Below are positions 38,301-50,300 of a stretch of DNA of 64,000 bases, piece after piece (positions within the stretch are counted from its first letter, which is position 1; each line of letters opens with the position of its first letter). The stretch is from Ricordea florida. Taxonomy: Eukaryota > Cnidaria > Anthozoa > Corallimorpharia > Ricordeidae. The DNA is taken from positions 2,293,201 through 2,357,200 of the forward strand of contig OX453276.1 of assembly GCA_949710005.1 (NCBI GenBank). Reading direction: 5' to 3'. Both the position numbers and the translations under genes were made by a program. A model generated the notes under the pieces. The model searched no databases, was not told the DNA's origin, and worked only from the letters and a program-made list of their open reading frames with translations.

Positions 38301-41300
38301 CCAGGATTGAGAATTGGCGTCTCAAGCTGCAATCGTTCAACTTCGACGTGTTCTATGCAAGAGGTGACCTGAATCCAGCAGATTACATCTCGAGGCATCT
38401 CCAGAGTGACACGAATTGTGATCTCATCGCAGAGTCTGCAGAGCAGTATGTCAACTTCGTGATGTCTCAAGCCACACCCAAGGCCTTGAGCAGAGAAGAG
38501 ATCATTGAAGCAACCAGAAAAGATGTCACTCTTCAAGAAGTAATGCGCCTCATCTCAACTGGCCAGTGGGATAACCTGAAGCCAGTGGAGGGAGTGGACC
38601 CAAATACTCTCAAGATATTTGCCAATGTCCGCAGTGAGCTAACCTCAGTGGATGGCAACCTTGTACTTCGTGGACGTCGCATAGTAATACCTGATGCCCT
38701 TCAGAAGCAAGTAGTCAAGTTGGCTCATGAGGGCCATCAAGGGCTAGTTAAGACTCGCACCCTGTTACGCTCAAAGGTCTGGTTCCCAAGAATGGACAGC
38801 CTAGTTGATTCTATTGTGAAACGATGTACTCCCTGTCAAGTTGCAATGCCTAAGTTTTCCCGTGAGCCTTTGCAGATGACTCTTTTGCCAAGTGGTCCCT
38901 GGGAACAAGTGAGCATTGATTTTTGTGAAGTTGCTGGACACTATGTCCTTGTTGTAATCGATGACTACTCAAGATTTCCTGAGATCGAGATCGTCCACTC
39001 TACCTCTGCCAAAACAGTGATTCCTAAGCTCGACCGCATATTTGCTGCTTATGGGATACCTCAAGTGGTAAAATCCGATAACGGTCCCCCCTTTAATGGT
39101 AGCGAATTTGCACAATTTGCTAAGTACCTCGGTTTCAAGCACCGAAAGGTGTCTCCTTTGTGGCCCGAAGCCAATGGAGAAGTGGAACGCTTTATGAAAA
39201 CCTTTGGAAAAGTACTGCGCACCACTGCACACTGGAAACAAGATATGTATCAGTTCCTTCGCAACTATCGTGCCACACCCCATTGTACTACCGGTGTTGC
39301 CCCTGCTACAGCCCTGTTTGGCAGGCCAATTAGAACCAAGTTGCCCAACCCTGTTGTCGTGACAAGTGGTGAAAGTCATGACCCTGTAACCATGCGCCAG
39401 AGGGATGCTCATCAGAAACTCAAGATCAAGACCAGAGCTGAGTCAAGAAGAACCATCAAAGATTGTGACATTCAGGTCGGAGACACAGTGCTAGTGAAAC
39501 AGCCAAAGCAACAAAAGCTGTCAACACCCTATCATCCGACCCCGTTAACTGTCACAAAGAAGCATCACAGTATGTTAACCGCAGAAAACGATGACCGAAA
39601 AGTTACACGTAATTCATCTTACTTCAAGAAGCTTCTGGCTGAAGATACAACTCTCCGAACCAGTCCAGCACTTGAGGGAGAGACAGTTGGCCTCGATGCT
39701 GAGCCCAGCAGCCCTCCTTCACCTATTCCAGTCTCGGTTCAGGGGTTCACAGATTCCCCAGTGGACCCCGGTGGAAATGCTGAAATCCTGACTGAATCTA
39801 TGCCTAGAAGGTCTCCACGTGTATCCGTGCCCCCAAGGAGACTCATTGAAGAGATTTGATTAGGGATGATCGACTGATTTTTAAACTGTGTTTAAACATT
39901 GTATTTTATGGATATTCGTTATGACTGTTCCCCCATGATGTGAAAATTGATTTACAGACGTTGTTTGAGATTTATGAACTTTCAATCTTTTGGAACATCT
40001 AGCTATTTAACGTTTAAGTTAAGAACGTTGCATTAGGCACATAACCCATTTTTCAAGTCTATTTGCATATTCTAAACAGTGTAAATTTTGTTGCATTGTA
40101 TCTATTGTTGCTGTTTCTTATTCCCAGTTACTCTACCTTGATTGTGTGCTTCTTAACTGAAGGAAAGGAGAAATGTAATGTTTAGCATTACACAGTGGCG
40201 TGACACGCCTTGCCTCATGTAACAAAGCATTCTGGGAATACAAGAAATAGATTGTACACGTGTTTCATGTATATGGCCGGTGTGTTGACTTTGTGTTGTC
40301 TTCTGTGATTCATATCTTCGTTCGGAACACTACAAGAAGATGCCGTAAAAACTGCCTCTTTTTACACATCAACATATAACTTCTAAAAACTGCCTTTTAC
40401 CTATCTAAAATAACTTTTAAAAACAACGTCTCTGTTATCCATCAAATTAACCTCTAAAAAATGCATCTTTTTACCCATCTGAACCATCATCAAAAGCTCT
40501 TCCTTTTTTAACTATCTAAATCATCACCAAAAAGTACCTCTATTAACCCTTTCTATATGGGCTAGTTTAGTCTTACCTTATGCTGTTTTACATCCATAAG
40601 AACCGCGAAGTTTGTAAGATGATTGCACGTGCACACTACGTGAGAGCTGTTTGCCTCCACCAAACTACATCCAACATCTGACCAGCTTCCTGTTGTCCTA
40701 CAATTCCAATAATTTGTTGATTGATTGATGAGTCGACTTAAGATTACTTGTTTGATTAATTTAATTTAATTTAATTTACTCAACTTTAATTATACAGATC
40801 TCAGCATACAATACAAATTAAAGATTAATTAACAATTAAAATAAATACAAAAATACAAGATCTGAATAATTAGGTCAGTTTATACAGAATACGAAGATTC
40901 CTTATAAAAATAAACTGCCTTAATAAAGATCAAACAGTATAAACATAACAATATCTTACTAATTAATTAATTAATTAATTATAAAAATCCGTCCTTCTTT
41001 ACATTAAATTTATTAAGATAAAAATTATTGATACTATTCTTAAATAATGAAACATGTTCAATTGTTCTGATTTGTTATAGTCTTAAAACAAAAGTGTTAC
41101 ATGAATATTGACCTGTAATTTAAATTTATGACGATCCAAGTAAAACCTGAAAATATGTTGTGAAGTAATGATGAGTCCAGTTACGTAACATCCTTCGTCG
41201 CCGCACAGAATAATAACCTTATAGAGAAGGTTTGGGATTTTTGGTGATGGTCTCTCATGAAGCTTTACATGCAGTTTTCAAAATAACTTTGTTTCGTGGT

Positions 41301-44300
41301 ACTTCATAATTTAGCTTTGGAAAAGTGCGCGCTATGATTGGCTAATAGACGCGCTCCATTTGCTCGTGGGTTGCATGCTGACGTCAGATTGTTAACCAGT
41401 ATAAACGTTGTGACGTCTTGCGTTATAAAAGAAATGGTAAACACAGCAGCTGTCCAACCATCGAGGCTGCTAAGCACGAAAGAAACGTAGGAGATGCTCG
41501 CGCATCTCTAGCTTTAAGAGCTTCTCGTGTTTACCATTTCTTCATGAGCGTAGTGTGTTCATACGGTTTTGAGTCTGGTGTGGTGCTCTTCGCTATGGTA
41601 ATTAACACAGCCCAAGGGGTAATGCCATATATTGGCCGTGTAGCTATGTGCTGCTGTGAAGGGTAGGGTTTTCAAGCAGTTTAGTCTGGGATGGAGAATA
41701 GAATTCAGAGAGTTTAGGTCGCTCTAGAATAGGGTATCATATTCCTAGAATGCGACCAAGTGATTGGAGATTTTAATCTAGCTCGGCAGTATAGTGAGCG
41801 CATGAAATAGATGAGTAGAGAGCATGCGTCTTGCTAACAGTCGCTGCAAGAACAACAACCGCGGTACAATTATTAATTCTTACGTAATCGAGTAATTCCA
41901 AAACACACAGCTCCTTTGAACGTCCTTGTCAACCATCTGAAATCAATGCAGGTAAATAACCAGAATCAGTATAAGAATCAGATGTAGTATCAGAATAGGA
42001 ATAAGTATCAGTCTCAGTATCAGTATTAGAATAAGTATAAAGTGTAGCAAGGAACATTTAAGCCACAAGTGTGTTCACTAAGGAGACGGTGTCAGGAGAG
42101 ATACGACCCTGTTGCTACCAACGAAAAATGAAAACAGAGCTCAAAAGTCAGCAGCCATGATGATAATGAGTTTGAAACAAAGAAAAATAAAATTTAAACC
42201 AAGGATAAAAAATTAAACCACAACATATGTATTTCTTATCAAGCAAGTTAGCACTGCAAATTACAGACCAAACTTTTTTCTGGCCACAGGGCGAAGCGCA
42301 CAGACTATAAATCAAGGAGAAAAACGAAGATCCTTACATGACGAACCGAGAAAATCAGTTAGATATTTATTACATGACTGCAAGAAAAAGTTTCCCATTT
42401 AGAGGGCAGTATCACGGCCTGCTAAACTGACTAATCGCAGCGCGCGTACTGACTCAGAGATGTAATAAATGGTATAAACAAAAAGAAAAACAAAATTCAA
42501 AGCAACAGAGGCGCAATCCCTCCTAATGTGAGTAGGACAATAAAGAAAAACAACTACTATACATTATAAATATGTATCACGAAAAGGCTATAGACTTATT
42601 GGTTCGCTTTCATACTTTTAAAATTCAAAACTGAACGAAATGTACCAACTTATTTTGACTATACAATTAAGAACTCGTATTTACCTCTAGCGTGCTGAAT
42701 ATCAAGGTTATATTTACCTCTAGCGTGTTGAATATCAAGGTTATATTTACCTCTAGCGTGCTGAATATCAAGGTTATATTTTTTGGAAACGGCTGTCGGT
42801 GTACTGGGTTCATGGCGGTGCCAAAAATTCTAGAATTTAGTCTCTTGTTCCTAGTGCAGCAAAAGAAAGAATGCAACACATCTTAAAACTGACAACAATT
42901 TTAAATTATGCTTTTTAAAAAACGTTTGTTAGCGTCAAAACCTAAACCGCTCCAATTTTATTTCTGGTAATCGGCGTGTTTTAATATATATACGGAAGCC
43001 TTTAAGAGACTATTGTAAAACCAATTACAAGGTAGGAACACGCCAATCACAACGGATACACCAAGCGCAATGAGCCAATCAAAATCTAAGGTACAATCGA
43101 GGACAAAACTTTACTGGACAGTTAACTTGTTTTTCGTCTGGTTCTGCATAATTTGAAAACAGCCCATGTACGTCTTCCCCAGAAACTTGTTACAAGATTT
43201 GTTCCCCGCTCCTGTACAATATTACACTACAGAAACTGAGCAAAATCAACATTGTTCAGGGAGGGGGGAGGGGGGAGAGGGGAGGTAGAGATACTGATGT
43301 TTCAACGGAAAATCCAGGAAACTCTCCCAAACGTTTTGTCCAAGATTGAAGGTTCAAGACGTCTGCACTTGGCACAGGGAATCGCTAGCGGGCGAGTAAC
43401 GCAGGTTTTAGTTTCAAAGGCCCGTTTCAAACGTTGAACTTTTCATGTGCCAAATCTAATGCTAATTAAGAAAATCTTTAGTTCTAGGAAATATGCATTA
43501 AATTTGGCACAGGGAAAAGTTCGACCTTTGAAGCGGGCCTTACGTTCCGTTGCAAAATGGACATAAACCAATCAATTTTCGTAGCCATCCAAAACCGAAG
43601 CAATCCGGAAATTACTCATAACTTTTAATTAGTTTTTGAAAAGAAGATCTTACTTTGTAGTTGATTTTTTAACATATTTATGCAGATTCCTATACAGTGC
43701 CGTTACTACCACGGTGTCTGAAACAAAACAGAAAAAAAATGCACGATATTGTACTAGTTCACCACGGGAAATGGACTTACTATCCAAAAATTGGAATACA
43801 CAAAACTTAATTACAAGTTCAGCTATTCCATTCTTGAAGAGTCAGTAACTTTTTCTTAAAAAGTCTTTAAGACACCAATTGAAAAATAAAATTGATACAA
43901 TCATGAGATATCTCCCGGAGTAATCAATATTAGATGTCCCGATCAGTACGATACCGCCCATGTACACAAAATGCTGACTACGAAGTTAATAATCACAGAG
44001 TCCTGGACATGTGATAACCGTAAAGCGGGCGATGATTGGTTACATTATCAATTTTACGTCATTACTGTCTGTGCATTATAATTTGTAATAATGTACGTAA
44101 AAAATTTCAACGTACTGATTGGCTGAGAGCAAGTCAATTAAACACAAACAGTGCAGAAAGTTGAAATTCAGTGCAGAAATTTGAAATTAAATTTTGTCAT
44201 GTGTATTAAATTTTGTCATGTATATTAACAAGTGATCAAATGATTTCGAGTGCATATTTCAAATACAACAAATTTCACTCACTCTATAGGTCCGTACATT

Positions 44301-47300
44301 TTTTTTCAATTTTCGAAAAATTTTCTTGCCCTCCTTTATTCCAAATTCCACTGGAAAGCATTTGATAACCCATAAAAATCTTTTACAGACCACACTAGAG
44401 TTTATTTGTCTTCTCTTGTAAGTTTCTAAAGAATATTTTTAACACCGCGTCGTAAAATACCTTGGTTTTCAAAGAGTAGCGATGGAAGCGTGATTTTTGC
44501 GAATTCGTTTATGCCGTCATCTTCAACAAACGTGAAATCTGTGGGCTGACCTCGAGTTACCATTGACACCTGTAAAACTGAGATAGAAAAAAGTCGCTAG
44601 GAGAATGACAACTCGTTTGAAAAAAGAAGAAACGTCTGGGGTGACTGAACTGTGTATCAAAAGAAAAGTGCACCTTGCAACCAGGGTCAATCAGAAATAG
44701 TTTCAGACATTCATAATGTGGGAACCTAGAGCTCATCTGCTAGCTGTACTGCCATGCTGATGAGGCCTAACAAGGCCGAAACAGCTGTCCATGGCTGCTG
44801 GCTTTTGAGCTCAATTTTTTAGGTAGCAACAGGGTTTAATCCCTTCTACCACTGTCGCCTCAGTGCATATATGTATGGCTTCAACTTACCCTTATTGCAT
44901 TTTGACTTTTTATTTGATGCTACCCTGGTTTGAAATAATAAATATAACTTAATGAAGGTACTATTAACCGACCCGACTTTTCGACACTCCTGTGTAGTGT
45001 CTTCTTCGGGGGGGATTGGGCAAGGCTGTGAATTTCCTTTTATTCCCGCGAAAAATGGTGTTGCTTAATATCAAGGTGCAAATGAGCTTTGGGTAATAAC
45101 CCGCCATCGTCACGGTTCAACGGAGCGTGAGCGCTATTGATATGCCAAGCTTCTAAGCAACGTTTGAACTATACCACTCGGTAAAGATACATTGTAAAGT
45201 GCAGAAATTGTTTTAACTTAGAGCTCTAAACTGTTGACAACTTGTGCGCATCTCCCTATAAGGCAAGGGACCTGGGTACAAGATAGAGCTTCATTGCCTT
45301 GTACTAGCTCAAACCACGAATCGCAACTAAATCTTCCATAATTATTCAACATGCATCAACAAAAGCATTTCAAAACGCTTACCTATATAATAATTTTCTG
45401 TTTTCTCTTCGCTGTTTGTTAGGTTTAGATTGAAGGATGCGTATTTCAATGCGAATTCTTCCATAATTCTGGCGGCATCGATGACGTCATAGTCTCCTTT
45501 ATGGATTACTTTTCTCGGCTTTAAAGAACTTATTAACTCTTGGTAGACCACAGCTGCTTGCTACGTTTTAGGAAAAAAAAATACATTCAATAAAAGATTT
45601 TCTAGATGAAGTTTGTGCCAAAAAGAAAAAGACATGAAAAAAGGTATCGTCCGACAAGGTTATTTGGCCACTAAAATTAATGCTTTGCTTACAGATCTCT
45701 TTGTTTTGGTGTGAATCTTCCATCAAATCTTCTCATGTCCCATTATATTTCCTTCATTACATAAGCAAAATAAATGCGCACACGAGGCATAAGGCCCACA
45801 CGGCCGGAGCTTATCCCAGTTTCAGTAACATGAAGCACCTGGGAGTATTGTTACTCCCCCCCGGATGGGATGCTAGTTAATCACAGAGTCATCTGTGCAC
45901 TTCATAGCAGGTGCCACAGGAGACCCACTGGTGTCACAGGAGGCCCTGCTTATCCTAATTCCAATGGCATGAATTTATACACCGGGGTGGAGAGAGACAG
46001 TGTGGAGTTATGGTTCTTGTCTAACAAAACATCGCAATTTACTCCCGGATTATATCGCCCTTAGCCTCGTATAAACCTAGGTGAAGATAGACAGTGTAGT
46101 GTTAAGTTTCTTGTGTAAGGGAAAAACACAGTACCGTCATCTTGCATTTTCGTAGTTAAAAATGAATGCTTAAATCCTGGATGAAAGAACCCTAAGAACA
46201 GATGAAGACTATAACACCTTACCCTTAGAGATTCAGGATCACGAGGACTCAACGAAGCCATGGCTTTCTTGAAATGGCTCAGCTATCAATAAAAAACAAC
46301 ATTAGTAATAAGAATAATAATGATGATGATAATAATCATGTTTATGACAGTGGTGATGATAATGATGACGATGACCACGACGACAACGATAACGATGATG
46401 ATAATGATAGGGATGGTGGAGGTGATTTTTTCAATAGTGATATCAATGTCACCACAGTTGTTATTTTTAAGCTAACAAGGCTTTATAACTTTTATGAAGC
46501 TAATAGTGGTAATGGTCATCAGGATGTTATAGATGGTGCAAGTGGCAACGTCGATGTCAGGGCATTTTCCGGGGTTCGATGAAAGAACAGGAAAAGGGCC
46601 TGTGATCGAGATTGTGAAAGTGGTGGCTAAAACGTAAGGTATTTTTAGGTTTGTTACGTCACATGTAACTGTGTATGACTATCAATAGAACTAGAATATT
46701 ATGGTCTAGACCACGCAGTCCGCGGATGTGGATCTGTCGTGTCTGAATGTTTAGTTCTTGTTTTCTATCCCTGTAAAAAGTCTAAGTTGAGTATTGTGTT
46801 TCTGAATACAGCAAAACGATGCACAGATGCTGTAAAAACATGGGTAAGTAAAGGTGCACAGAGCCTTAAAGCCCACTCTACTGGAGCATATCACAGTTTC
46901 AAAACATGGCAAGTTACCCCCAGCATTATATCACCGGTACCCATTTATACACCTGGGTGGGGAGAGACAGTATGGAGTTAAGTTTCTTGTCTAAGGAAAC
47001 AACACAAGTTACCCCCAGCATTATATCACCGGTACCCATTTACACACCTGGGTGGGGAGAGACAGTATGGAGTTAAGTTTCTTGTCTAAGGAAACAACAC
47101 AAGTTACCCCCAGCATTATATCACCGGTACCCATTTACACACCTGGGTGGGGAGAGACAGTATGGAGTTAAGTTTCTTGTCTAAGGAAACAACACAAGTT
47201 ACCCCCAGCATTATATCACCGGTACCCATTTACACACCTGGGTGGGGAGAGACAGTATGGAGTTAAGTTTCTTGTCTATAGCTAAGGAAACAACGCAGTG

Positions 47301-50300
47301 GCCATCACCAGGGCTCGAACTGCGTACCTCATGCTCGAAAGTCCGACACCATACCCACAACACTACAATGTCTTCACAATAAAAATAACAGACGTACCTT
47401 ATTTGATCGTTTGTCAAAACTTGCGATATCAAGAGATCTCATGCTCGGCCGGATTGGTCCTCTATCAAACCTTGTGGCATCAACGGAGCTTACACCAGGG
47501 CTCAAACTTGAGAAAGCAATTAAGTTTGAAGATATGGAACTAAAATCTTTTTGACGGTGTTGAAAGACAAGAGAGTCCTGTAATCCAAACGCAATTTCTT
47601 GAGTTGAAAGTGACGAGAAGCTGTAGGAATGATGCACAGAGCTACGTGTTGCATGGGTCTCCGTGGCCAGGAAAGGTGAAAAGACTTTATTTGGCGTGGA
47701 ATAAGATGGCAACAGGGGAGTCGCTGTTATGACTGTGGTTTGAAGTGTCGAAGCTCTGAATCGTACCGAAATTGAAGAAATAAGTTTATCTTCTGATAAT
47801 GATGATGATGTGACAGAGTGTTGAAGATTTTTTCCTGTTTTGGTGATCGATTGCGTCTGCTGATCCAGAGAATTTAAAGATGCGGTACTTGTCGTCCTGT
47901 TCTCTGTTGCAGTAACTAGAAAGAGAGGTATGGAAGCATAAAGAAACTGTAAGCTCATTAACTCTACAAAATATTCAGTATAAACCATGTCTACCCTTAT
48001 CAAAACCATCCTGCAGGCTGAATCGTACTGTGGTATATTTCAGTAACCTAAACAAAGCATGGTCAAACTGCTACGAATAGATAAATACCTTAACAGATTC
48101 ATAAATGGTTCACTGATTGCAATAATACATCCTTACACAACTGGAGTCCAGAAGACCTAGTTTTGAATTAGAAGCTGCGTTCAAATCAGTGAAACTTTTA
48201 CAAATGTGATTTGCAAGTGTAGCTATTATTGGAGGAGCGGGGTTGGCGCAGTTCGTTGGGAGCAGGATTGGCGCAGGGTTGGCGCAGTGGTGAGAGCGCT
48301 CATCTTCGATACCCGGTTCGATACCCGTCCCCAGTGTCATACGTGGGCTGAGTTTGTTGGTTCTCTACTCTGCTCCGAGAGGTTTTTCTCCGGGTACTCC
48401 GGTTTTCCCCTCTCCACAAAAACCAACATTTGATTTGGTTTGATTAAATATGATTTGATTTGATTTCAATTGTGCTTTACAGTGTTCCCAATTAGTACGT
48501 TAGTGCTAGATACAGTTGACACTCAAATAAAGTTCATAATAATAATTATTATTTTTTCAAACTCTATAACAATAGCTTCACTTGTAAATTTCACTTGTAA
48601 AGGTTTTGTTCAAATGACCTCTGGATGAAGGGGCAGAGAGAAAACTGGACCTGAATGATACTATGGACACCAAACTCCTCACAGCTGCGCATGGGCATTC
48701 CTTTATTTAACGAAACGTTTTACCACTCACTGGCGCTTCCGCGTTCGGCTGGCTGACATATAAAGGGGCTCGTAAAGTCAGCGTAGTTACCACCTTGTCT
48801 ACAAGGCTTTTTCTTGAAGCATGCCGCCGTTGCCAAAGTGAGTACATGACACCAATCTTTGGGTTCAATTCCGTACAATTCGTTAAGTTGATCGTAGTTT
48901 GCCACTTTCCCTGAGCTCCAATGGAACGCCGGGGTAGCTGTCGAGTTGTACACAAGCCCAACCCAAAATACCCGATCGACGCTATTCCCCAACAGGGCAA
49001 TTTTCCCTTCAACTGCGATGATCTCCTCTTTAGAGCTAAAGACAGCAAGGAAAGAGCCATTGTTTTGGCAAAATCTGCGCGCGTCTTCCCACGTTTTTTC
49101 TTGCAAGTGTATTTGATAATCGAGAGATTGACCAATGTATTGACATATGAATCCGTACTGATCACTTTTCGTTGCGCACTCTTTGTGCTGAAGTTCAAAA
49201 GAACCGGTCTTTTTTTCTCTTTGTAGTACATAACACCAGTCCGTGCTGAACGTTGCCTCGTCCGTTACATGGTCACAGAACCTACGTCGCAGAAATGCTT
49301 CCTCAGGAAGTAGGCCACTTGTCCAATAATATTGTCGAGAGCTAGCATTGTGCACCAGGCCAATCCAAAATTCCCCGTCTTTTGTACTTTCAAATCCTAG
49401 CGACGCTAGGCTCACGCGGGCTTTAAGAATTGCCTTGAAGTCGTTCAGAACCGCCAAAACAGAACTGTTTTTATGGCATGTTTGGCTGGCGTTTGTCCAA
49501 GATTCCATGCTTTCAAAAATCCGAAAATCACTTGTGTAGACATAAGTTGTATCTGGAGAAAGGTAACAAAGGAAAGAGCAAAAAAGAGTGAAAACTTTGC
49601 TTAAATTTTGTGCACATTCCATGTTAGGTGGTACATTATTTCGAGTTATGTTTAATTCATCAAAGGTGAAAGACATCGTAGCTGCGACCACATGTCAAAC
49701 CCTGAAGAGGAAGCAAGGAACATTTATAAGGCGTATACGCTAGCGAGAAGAGGTAAAATTCATGTATGTATCGAGTGTATGATATAGCTTTTCGAACGAA
49801 GGTATCTAGATGGAGAAATTATTGATGCAAAAACTAACCGTATTTTATCGGATATCCGAAACACGTCACGCTGCTTGATCTCCTATTTTCTTCTCTCTTA
49901 CGCATTATTAATGAGTTTCTAGCAAAACCGTTTTGTGGCCATCACGTTTTATAACAATTCCTTCCGAATAAGCAAACGAATTCTTAACAATATACATGTG
50001 CGGAGTCTCTATCCAAATTGGCGACCTAACATTCAGGAGGTTTTTTTCACCTAGGAGGGAAAAAGTATAACTTGTTTGATGATGGAATCCCCAGCTTTAT
50101 TCCTTTATTTCTCTTATAATGTAAGCTCTATGAAAAACTTCCCCTTTCCATTCTTGATCATAGTGGAGTTCTAGAAATGTCTGAGCTAAAAATACCTGTA
50201 ATTAATTATATCCTATTAACCCTTTAAGTCCTGGTAGTGACCAGCATCCAATTTCTCATTACAATAATCACTATTCATCAACCATTCGGGTTATGAGAAT

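Larger units (their letters stand above)
35619..40334 (+). mobile_element. Complete Ty3-type (Metaviridae) LTR retrotransposon, 4716 bp
   Basis: 161-bp LTRs at 35619-35779 and 40174-40334 begin TG and end CA and differ at one base. The target duplication AGAAG is at 35614-35618 and 40335-40339. A primer-site-like TTGGCGACGAGG follows the 5' LTR at 35780, and a polypurine tract (AAGGAAAGGAGAAA) precedes the 3' LTR. Gag, protease, RT, RNase H and integrase are present in the order typical of Ty3 elements, with one frame break near 38220. It lies on the opposite strand in the adhesion-GPCR intron between the GPS exon and the TM1 exon. Confidence 0.95.

Noticed and set aside
46274..46582. Asn/Asp-rich 102-residue open frame
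   Set aside because: A translation of a GAT/AAT microsatellite within an intron.
48010..48100. Possible lone 106-bp repeat unit
   Set aside because: Only GTACTGTGGTA..CAGTAAC..AAAGCATGGTCAAACTG is similar; too diverged to annotate with confidence.
48707..49231. Overlapping minus-strand frame of 174 codons in the lectin exon
   Set aside because: Shadow frame; the other frame shows clear C-type lectin motifs and phase-compatible splice sites.
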